This document shows, in pieces, positions 6,448 through 11,650 of a stretch of DNA of 14,410 nt. Position 1 is the first letter of the stretch. Each line of letters starts with the position of its first letter. A program made the translations under genes and the position numbers. The notes under the pieces were generated by a model. That model had not been told where the DNA came from and did not search any database. It saw nothing but the letters and a program-made list of their open reading frames with translations. Source of the DNA: Gammaproteobacteria bacterium (GTDB lineage Bacteria > Pseudomonadota > Gammaproteobacteria > Chromatiales > Chromatiaceae); assembly GCA_008080925.1 (NCBI GenBank), contig VMDJ01000091.1:1-14410 (forward strand), written 5' to 3'.

Positions 6448-7117
6448 TGTGATTCTGCAAGCAAAGGGATTATCCAAACACTTCGCTTTGGGTGAGCAAC
6501 AGGTCGATGTGTTGCGCGATATCAATCTAGAGATTCATCGTGGTGAACATGTGGCGATTGTGGGTAGCTCTGGCTCAGGGAAAAGTACCTTGCTGCATTG
6601 TTTAGGTGGCTTGGATGCACCAAGTGCTGGCTCAGTATCGTTATTGAATCGTCCGTTTGATGATCTACCCGAGGTACAACGTAGCGCGGTGCGCAATCGC
6701 CATCTCGGGTTCATTTATCAGTTCCATCATTTACTGCCGGAGTTCACAGCACTCGAGAATGTCTCGATGCCGCTATTAATTCGCGGTGATTCAGTTCAAG
6801 CAGCCACGGCAAAAGCAATGGCGTTATTGGAGCGTGTTGGCTTATCTGGACGTACAGCACACAAGCCGTCTGAGCTATCAGGTGGTGAGCGTCAGCGTGT
6901 GGCAATTGCACGTGCCTTAGTGCTCAATCCAAGCTGTGTATTAGCGGATGAGCCAACCGGTAATCTGGATAGTGTAACCGCAGAGTCAATTACTCAGTTA
7001 TTGCTTGAGATGAGTCGCGAGATTGGAACTAGCTTTATTATCGTGACCCATGATCAGGGTTTAGCTCAGCGCTGCGATCGCACTTTGCATCTTAAGGACG
7101 GTGCTTTAAGTCTCTGA
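6440..7117 (+). CDS. lolD: Lipoprotein-releasing system ATP-binding protein
   Basis: This is the cytoplasmic ATPase of the Lol exporter (225 aa, normal length). All ABC ATPase elements are present: Walker A GSSGSGKST (42-50), Q-loop Gln94, signature LSGGERQR (146-153), Walker B ending ADEPTGNLD (Glu171) and switch His204. The segment IYQFHHLLPEFTALENV (92-108) is characteristic of LolD compared with other small ABC ATPases such as MacB or FtsE. Its start lies within the end of lolC (ATGAGTGATG), which indicates coupled translation. The stop codon TGA is followed immediately by the stop of the convergent DUF2062 gene (TGA|TCA). Confidence 0.96.
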   Translation: MSDVILQAKGLSKHFALGEQQVDVLRDINLEIHRGEHVAIVGSSGSGKSTLLHCLGGLDAPSAGSVSLLNRPFDDLPEVQRSAVRNRHLGFIYQFHHLLPEFTALENVSMPLLIRGDSVQAATAKAMALLERVGLSGRTAHKPSELSGGERQRVAIARALVLNPSCVLADEPTGNLDSVTAESITQLLLEMSREIGTSFIIVTHDQGLAQRCDRTLHLKDGALSL

Positions 7118-7630
7118 TCAGCGCCAACTACGAGAGCGGTGCTTCTTAACAATATAATGGCGCCAATACCCACGAATCGCTAAGTAACCAAGCACACCTG
7201 AGACAACACCCACAACAACACTACCAAAGTACAGATGCAACCAATTGTTCTCAGCGAGGACAACCAACCACTCGAGGCTGGCTTCAAATGACGGTGAGTT
7301 GTCGGGTTCGCCTAAAATCCAGGTGCCCACCAGATAATTAAAGTAAAACATCGGCGGCATGGTGATCGGGTTAGAGACCCACACCAGGGCTACGGCAATT
7401 GGCCAGTTAATGCCGCGAATCAACAGTGCGGTGATTGTCGCAGGCACCATTTGGAAGGGCATCGGAATCATTGCCCAGAAGAGTCCCACCAAAAACGCAT
7501 TCGAAACCGATCGACGATTCATATGAAAGAGATTGGGATCTTCCAAGAAGCGCGCAAAGATTTTCAGATGCTTGTTCTTTCGTAACTCAGCAGGATCTGG
7601 GATATAGCGTTTGAGTAGCTTCTTAGGCAT
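7118..7630 (-). CDS. DUF2062 membrane protein
   Basis: This 170-residue protein belongs to DUF2062, a family of small inner-membrane proteins without an established function. Family landmarks are FLVGLFWAMIPMPFQM (about 46-61), the conserved SNPITMPPMFYFNYLVG (about 85-101) and a final membrane helix (LYFGSVVVGVVSGVLGYLAI, about 133-152), followed by a very basic tail ending KKHRSRSWR. Three to four membrane segments are expected. No good ribosome site precedes ATG 7630. A DUF2062 gene lying divergently from comEC-exbB is a common arrangement in gammaproteobacteria; here exbB follows directly. The gene is convergent with lolD with zero bases between stops. Confidence 0.88.
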   Translation of the reverse strand: MPKKLLKRYIPDPAELRKNKHLKIFARFLEDPNLFHMNRRSVSNAFLVGLFWAMIPMPFQMVPATITALLIRGINWPIAVALVWVSNPITMPPMFYFNYLVGTWILGEPDNSPSFEASLEWLVVLAENNWLHLYFGSVVVGVVSGVLGYLAIRGYWRHYIVKKHRSRSWR

Positions 7631-7699
7631 TTAGTGGACTATAGATGTTATCTGCGCAGCATTTGATCACGATGCCTCTCAGATGACTAGCAATTGACC

Positions 7700-7750
7700 G
7701 ATGAAATGAGATGTTTTTTCCACTTTGACATGTAAATGCCTCATTTCATC
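7700..7750. repeat. 11-bp perfect inverted repeat in the DUF2062-exbB gap
   Basis: GATGAAATGAG (7700-7710) and its exact reverse complement CTCATTTCATC (7740-7750) are separated by 29 bp that include a TTGACA (7725-7730). The gap between the divergent genes is 234 bp if exbB starts at 7865. The arms could bind a regulator controlling either gene, or form a hairpin in a transcript. Confidence 0.45.
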
Positions 7751-7883
7751 CTCGCTTTTGTCGTTGGGCTGGCGTTATCACTAGATGCTTAAGTGTTTCA
7801 TCTTTAGCTCCCACGGAGCATGCCGTATCATCGGTTCCAGAATAACGATCTCAGGAAGACGGTTTTGTACGAGTTACTTTTAG
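7736..7883 (+). pseudogene. Possible remains of comEC
   Basis: comEC normally sits exactly here, between a divergent DUF2062 gene and exbB, but the gap is far too small for it. ATG 7736 opens MPHFILAFVVGLALSLDA and then stops, which looks like the hydrophobic beginning of a ComEC protein. A second frame, 7785-7883, carries GACRIIGSRITISGRRF and runs into the exbB start region, as a ComEC C-terminus would. The two pieces are in different frames. No ribosome site precedes 7736. The reading rests mainly on gene order; chance similarity is quite possible. Confidence 0.3.
7853..7858 (+). promoter_or_regulatory. Ribosome site AGGAAG supporting a TTG start for exbB
   Basis: AGGAAG lies 6 nt before TTG 7865. 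The alternative ATG at 7820 has only GGAG one base upstream, which is too close to work well. Confidence 0.55.
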
Positions 7884-8476
7884 CGGGCGGTTGGATTATG
7901 GCGCCCATCTTGTTGAGCTCCATTTTGGCGATGGCCATTGTGATTGAGCGTTTAACCGTGTTGCGCGATGGCAAGGTTATTCCAGAAGGCCTGGTGAATA
8001 AGATTTGGCACCTGCATGCGAAAGGTGAAATCACTCAAAAGAATATTGCTGCCATTCGGCAAAGCTCTCATCTCGGTCGCGTATTAGCCACTGCGTTAGC
8101 GAATCGCTCGCATGAGCGTGAAGCGATTAAGCAGGCAGTAGAAGAAGAGGGTCGTCAGGTTGTACATGAACTAGAGCGTTACTTCTCAGCCTTAGGCACC
8201 ATAGCAGCGATAACCCCATTGCTCGGTTTGCTTGGCACTGTGGTGGGCATGATCAAAGTCTTCTCAGCGATCACTACTGCCGGCGTTGGTGATCCAACGG
8301 TACTTGCGGGCGGTATCTCAGAAGCCTTGATTACAACAGCTGCTGGTTTATGTGTGGCGATACCGGCTTTGATTTTTCATCGTCACCTCAACGCTAAGGT
8401 CGATCGTTATGCGCTGCAAATGGAAGAGCAAGCAGTCAAGTTGGTTGATGTTCTAAAGGGTCAGCGCGAGCAATAA
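7865..8476 (+). CDS. exbB: MotA/TolQ/ExbB proton channel family protein
   Basis: This is the channel-forming subunit of an ExbB-ExbD type energiser, which uses the proton gradient to drive an outer-membrane or periplasmic task. With the TTG start the protein is 203 aa, beginning MYELLLAGGWIMAPILL, where homologues in this gene block begin. A longer version from ATG 7820 adds 15 hydrophilic residues and has a badly spaced ribosome site. Membrane segments lie near 8-30, 109-135 and 150-172. The family signature is GLLGTVVGMIKVF (121-133), followed by AGGISEALITTAAGL. One base separates its stop from exbD. No tonB or tolA gene is nearby. ExbB/ExbD pairs next to lpxK-kdsB are common, but their partner is not settled. 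Confidence 0.88.
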   Translation: MYELLLAGGWIMAPILLSSILAMAIVIERLTVLRDGKVIPEGLVNKIWHLHAKGEITQKNIAAIRQSSHLGRVLATALANRSHEREAIKQAVEEEGRQVVHELERYFSALGTIAAITPLLGLLGTVVGMIKVFSAITTAGVGDPTVLAGGISEALITTAAGLCVAIPALIFHRHLNAKVDRYALQMEEQAVKLVDVLKGQREQ

Positions 8477-8477
8477 G

Positions 8478-8903
8478 ATGCAGCTTCGACCTAAGTCATC
8501 TAACGAACCTAAGATAGAGCTCACGCCGCTGATTGATGTGGTGTTTTTGATGCTGATCTTTTTTATGGTTTCGACCACCTTTGATAAGCAAACTGAGCTG
8601 AAAGTGCAGCTGCCTAATGTCATGCAGCAAGAAACGCCGACTGAAGCACCATTGCGTATCGATATTGTGATTGACCGCCAAGGTAAGCTGTATGTGAACC
8701 GTGAAGAGTTGCTGCGCAGTGATGCGCTGACGTTACGTCGTGTGCTCGAAAAGATTGTGGAAGAACAAACTGATGTGCCCGTGATGGTCACCGGTGATAA
8801 ACAAGCGCCTCTGCAAGCGATGATGACGGTGATGGATGTCACCGCTCAGCTTGGACTGCAAAAGCTGCATTTCTCAGCGAATCAAATGGGGCAGGCTAAG
8901 TGA
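8478..8903 (+). CDS. exbD: ExbD/TolR family biopolymer transport protein
   Basis: This 141-aa protein has the ExbD/TolR plan: a short cytoplasmic N-terminus, a single membrane helix (about 17-33) carrying the essential proton-binding Asp20 in TPLIDVVFLMLIFFMVSTTF, and a periplasmic domain (about 45-138) with the KLYVNRE and VPVMVTGDKQAPLQAMMTVMD stretches usual for the family. It works with ExbB in the inner membrane. It starts one base after exbB ends, and its TGA stop is overlapped by the GTG start of lpxK (GTGA), so the genes are translationally coupled. In many relatives msbA lies between exbD and lpxK; it is not present here. Confidence 0.93.
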   Translation: MQLRPKSSNEPKIELTPLIDVVFLMLIFFMVSTTFDKQTELKVQLPNVMQQETPTEAPLRIDIVIDRQGKLYVNREELLRSDALTLRRVLEKIVEEQTDVPVMVTGDKQAPLQAMMTVMDVTAQLGLQKLHFSANQMGQAK

Positions 8904-9907
8904 AATTACATTACCCCGACTTTTGGCAAGATAAGACAGCGATTAGCTTTATCTTGTTGCCATTCACTGGGTTGTTTATCGCGTTAACCGCTTTGCGCCA
9001 TTTGATGTATCGCCTTGGCTTGTTTAACACCTATAAGAGTCAGTTGCCGGTGATTGTGGTGGGCAACATTACCGTCGGTGGTTCGGGTAAAACGCCTTTT
9101 GTGATTTGGTTGGTCGCGCACTTAAAAAAGTTGGGTTACAAGCCTGGTATGGTATCCCGCGGTTATGGTGGTAAGGCCTCTTCCTGGCCACAGCAGGTCC
9201 GCGTCGACAGCGATCCTGCAACCGTCGGTGATGAAGCCTTGTTATTGGTTTTGAGGTGTCGTTGTCCTATGGCGGTAGCACCTCAGCGTTCTGATGCGGT
9301 GCGTGCCCTAGAGGCTGAAGGTCAGGTTGATATCATCATTTCGGATGATGGCTTGCAGCACTATGCGATGGGTCGCGATATCGAGATCGCGGTTGTCGAT
9401 GGTGTTCGCCAACAAGGTAATGGCTTCATGTTGCCAGCGGGTCCACTGCGTGAGCCGCTGTCGCGTCTAGATAGCGTTGATCTGCTGATTACCAGTCAGG
9501 CTAAGTTGCGTCGCCAACATCACATGGAAATGATGGAGCCACGGATTTATCCGATAACTGATCCGCAATCGCGTCAGCCATTAAGCGCTTGGGATGGTCA
9601 GCAAGTCCGTGCGATTGCGGGGATTGGCGATCCGCAACGTTTCTTCGAGATGCTCAGATCGCAGGGTCTATCGGTTATCGACGTGGCATTTCCTGATCAT
9701 CATCCCTATCAGCCATCCGATTTACAGTTTGATGATGCGATTCCGCTGCTGATGACTGAGAAAGATGCCGTAAAATGTCATTCATTCGCGCCAGCCCATA
9801 CCTGGGTGGTGAGCATTGATGTAGAGCCAGATGAGCCGTTTAAACATCGATTGAGTCTGCTGCTAAATGATGTAGCAGCTAAAAAACAAACATCCGAGGA
9901 AGACTGA
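8900..9907 (+). CDS. lpxK: Tetraacyldisaccharide 4'-kinase (lipid A synthesis)
   Basis: LpxK phosphorylates the 4' position of tetraacyldisaccharide-1-phosphate to give lipid IVA, at the cytoplasmic face of the inner membrane. The 335-aa protein shows an N-terminal hydrophobic anchor (about 14-32), the P-loop GNITVGGSGKTP (55-66), SRGYGGK (86-92), VGDEALLL with the probable catalytic Asp111, SDDGLQHY (148-155), PAGPLREP, and TEKDAVKC near the C-terminus. The start is GTG, whose last two bases begin the exbD stop (GTGA), a clear sign of coupling. Its own TGA overlaps the trm112 ATG (TGATG). The two cysteines in LRCRCPMAVAP look unremarkable for function. Being in one operon with kdsB ties lipid A phosphorylation to KDO supply. 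Confidence 0.96.
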   Translation: MKLHYPDFWQDKTAISFILLPFTGLFIALTALRHLMYRLGLFNTYKSQLPVIVVGNITVGGSGKTPFVIWLVAHLKKLGYKPGMVSRGYGGKASSWPQQVRVDSDPATVGDEALLLVLRCRCPMAVAPQRSDAVRALEAEGQVDIIISDDGLQHYAMGRDIEIAVVDGVRQQGNGFMLPAGPLREPLSRLDSVDLLITSQAKLRRQHHMEMMEPRIYPITDPQSRQPLSAWDGQQVRAIAGIGDPQRFFEMLRSQGLSVIDVAFPDHHPYQPSDLQFDDAIPLLMTEKDAVKCHSFAPAHTWVVSIDVEPDEPFKHRLSLLLNDVAAKKQTSEED

Positions 9908-10092
9908 TGGATAGTAAATTACTCGACATCCTGGTGTGCCCAAACTGTAAAGGCCCGCTACTACATAACAAAGACGCGAAAGAGCTGATCTGTAAGCCAT
10001 GTCGTTTGGCGTATCCGATTCACGACGACATCCCGGTGATGTTGGTTGAAGAAGCGCGCGAGCTGCCCGCCGATGAAGAGGTTAAAGGCTAA
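9907..10092 (+). CDS. ycaR: Trm112 family small zinc-binding protein (YcaR-like)
   Basis: This 61-residue protein has two CxxC pairs, CPNC (Cys11, Cys14) and CKPC (Cys29, Cys32), expected to bind one zinc, and the typical LLDILVCPNCKGPL start and YPIHDDIPVMLVEEAR centre. In eukaryotes and archaea, Trm112 activates methyltransferases; in bacteria the role of the kdsB-adjacent version is not well established. The strong GAGGAAG ribosome site lies in the end of lpxK, and both ends overlap neighbours by one base (TGATG with lpxK, TAATG with kdsB). The C-terminal acidic residues are normal for the family. Confidence 0.93.
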   Translation: MDSKLLDILVCPNCKGPLLHNKDAKELICKPCRLAYPIHDDIPVMLVEEARELPADEEVKG

Positions 10093-10847
10093 TGGCTTAT
10101 CGTGTGGTCATACCGGCGCGTTATGCCTCAACGCGATTTCCTGGTAAACCACTGATAGATATTCAAGGCAAGCCAATGATCTGGCATGTCTATCAACGTG
10201 CACTCGAAAGCCACGCAGATGAAGTTGTTGTCGCGACCGATGATCAGCGTATTGCCGATGCGGTCATGGCCTTTGATGGTTATGTCGTGATGACCCATGA
10301 GCACAACAGCGGTACCGATCGTATTGCTGAGGTGTCGAATTCCTTAGGTTGGCCGGATGACACCATTGTGGTCAATTTACAGGGTGATGAACCGCTGATT
10401 CCCCCGGAGCTTCTTGATCAAGTAGCCAATACCTTAGCGGATCGGCCTCAAGCATCGATGTCGACCTTGGCGGTACCGCTAGATGAGCATCAGGTGTTCG
10501 ATAGCAATGCGGTTAAAGTGGTGACTGATAAAGATGGCCTCGCGCTGTATTTTAGTCGTGCTGCTATACCGTGGCGCCGTGGTGAGTTTGAAAAGGGTAT
10601 TGAGAATGCCTCAGGCTTATATCGCCACTTAGGCTTATATGCCTATCGTGCAGATTTTTTAAAACGTTATGTCACTTGGGATATGGCGCCTATCGAAGCA
10701 GCAGAGTCTTTAGAACAATTGCGCGTGTTGTGGCAAGGCGAGCGTATTGCGGTGTCGATTGCGGACCAATCACCGCCTACGGGTATAGATACCGAAGAAG
10801 ACTATCAGCGGTTATTAGCTCAGCTCAACGCTGTCTCGGTGGAATAA
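10092..10847 (+). CDS. kdsB: CMP-KDO synthetase (3-deoxy-manno-octulosonate cytidylyltransferase)
   Basis: KdsB joins CTP and KDO to make CMP-KDO, the donor for the first sugars added to lipid A, in the cytoplasm. The 251-aa protein (usual length) shows the nucleotide-binding start IPARYASTRFPGKPL (7-21), VATDD (47-51), SGTDRIAE (73-80), VVNLQGDEPLIPP (93-105) with metal-binding Asp99, YFSRAAIPWRR, and GIDTEEDY near the C-terminus. It is the last gene of the exbB-exbD-lpxK-trm112-kdsB operon, starting in the stop of trm112 (TAATG). Its stop TAA is followed directly by the stop of the convergent small gene (TAA|CTA), so no terminator fits between them. Confidence 0.97.
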   Translation: MAYRVVIPARYASTRFPGKPLIDIQGKPMIWHVYQRALESHADEVVVATDDQRIADAVMAFDGYVVMTHEHNSGTDRIAEVSNSLGWPDDTIVVNLQGDEPLIPPELLDQVANTLADRPQASMSTLAVPLDEHQVFDSNAVKVVTDKDGLALYFSRAAIPWRRGEFEKGIENASGLYRHLGLYAYRADFLKRYVTWDMAPIEAAESLEQLRVLWQGERIAVSIADQSPPTGIDTEEDYQRLLAQLNAVSVE

Positions 10848-11117
10848 CTATTTCACGCGGCCTTGTAGCAACAGCATCAAGGCATCACTAAACCCGAGAT
10901 TATCCTCGTCAGAGATGGGTAGTGAGACCGTCTCAGGGATGCGTCTTTTTACCTCTCCATATTGCGAACTCTGTAAAGGATTGGCATCCTCAGGCTTATG
11001 ACGTTGTAACACCACTTGATCGTCGTCATACAGGATGTCGATCAACACCCAGTCGTCAGATAAATAACGAAAGTGCGTGCCACGCAGTTGTTCGAGCTTT
11101 TGATGAAGTGGATTCAT
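10848..11117 (-). CDS. Unidentified small cytoplasmic protein, 89 aa
   Basis: I do not recognise this protein. From ATG 11117 it begins MNPLHQKLEQLRGTHFRYL and contains DDWVLIDILYDDDQVVLQRH, then YGEVKRRIPETVSLPISDED, ending in FSDALMLLLQGRV. It has no signal peptide and no membrane segment, is rich in acidic residues, and the alternating pattern in the middle suggests a small beta-sheet domain. The frame is open upstream to 11189, but that would overlap the phosphatase gene, so the inner ATG is preferred although its ribosome site is poor. It interrupts the usual kdsB-ptp arrangement and is convergent with kdsB and divergent from the phosphatase gene. It could be a conserved uncharacterised protein of relatives. 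Confidence 0.6.
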   Translation of the reverse strand: MNPLHQKLEQLRGTHFRYLSDDWVLIDILYDDDQVVLQRHKPEDANPLQSSQYGEVKRRIPETVSLPISDEDNLGFSDALMLLLQGRVK

Positions 11118-11143
11118 AGATAACCCAGTTAGGTGATAGGTAG

Positions 11144-11608
11144 ATGGTAAAGGTTCTTTTTGTGTGTATGGGCAATATTTGTCGTTCACCCACCGCGCAT
11201 GGCGTTTTCCGTCACCTTGTCGAGCAAAACCAGTTAACCGACCATATCGAGATCGATTCAGCCGGAACGCATGCCTACCATGTGGGAAATCCCCCCGATT
11301 CGCGCTCCGCGGCGACCGCGCTAGAGCGGGGAATTGATCTGTCTGATCTACGTGCGCGCCAAGTCACCGTTGATGACTTTGCAACCTACGATTATGTCAT
11401 TGCGATGGATCGCGAAAACCACGGTAACTTGATGCGTCTCTGTCCTGAGAACTATCGAGAGCGCATTCATATGTTCATGGACTTCGCAGATGATTGGTCA
11501 AACGCAGAGGTGCCAGACCCTTACTATGGCGGCGACAGCGGTTTTGATCGTGTTTTCGATATGGTTGAGTCGGCATCGGTTGGATTGCTCGCCCAAATTC
11601 AAAAATAA
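11144..11608 (+). CDS. Low-molecular-weight protein tyrosine phosphatase
   Basis: This 154-aa enzyme removes phosphate from protein tyrosines (the Wzb/PtpA type). The active-site loop CMGNICRSP has the nucleophile Cys8 and Arg14, and the general-acid Asp125 is in VPDPYYGG (123-130). IDSAGTHAYHVGNPPDSR (38-54) is the standard second loop region. It lies next to kdsB as in Pseudomonas and relatives, but no tyrosine kinase or capsule genes are visible here, so its target is unknown. The ribosome site is modest (AGGTAG near the ATG). The promoter must lie in or near the 26-bp gap to the divergent small gene. A terminator follows the stop. Confidence 0.93.
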   Translation: MVKVLFVCMGNICRSPTAHGVFRHLVEQNQLTDHIEIDSAGTHAYHVGNPPDSRSAATALERGIDLSDLRARQVTVDDFATYDYVIAMDRENHGNLMRLCPENYRERIHMFMDFADDWSNAEVPDPYYGGDSGFDRVFDMVESASVGLLAQIQK

Positions 11609-11620
11609 TCATACATCGAA

Positions 11621-11650
11621 AAAAAACCGGGCTTAGCCCGGTTTCTTTTA
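11621..11650. terminator. Bidirectional terminator between ptp and rne
   Basis: AAACCGGGC (11624-11632) and GCCCGGTTT (11636-11644) form a perfect 9-bp stem. On the minus strand it is followed by a long T run, which makes a strong terminator for rne. On plus it is followed by CTTTTA, giving weaker termination of the phosphatase gene. The rne stop codon lies just inside the right edge. Confidence 0.9.

Noticed and set aside
7641..7750. A 21-codon minus-strand frame (MRHLHVKVEK start) in the DUF2062-exbB gap
   Set aside because: Very short, overlaps the inverted repeat, and nothing supports expression beyond a fair AGGA upstream.
11118..11189. Extension of the 89-aa protein to 113 aa
   Set aside because: It would overlap the start of the divergent phosphatase gene by 46 bp and remove the space for its promoter and ribosome site.
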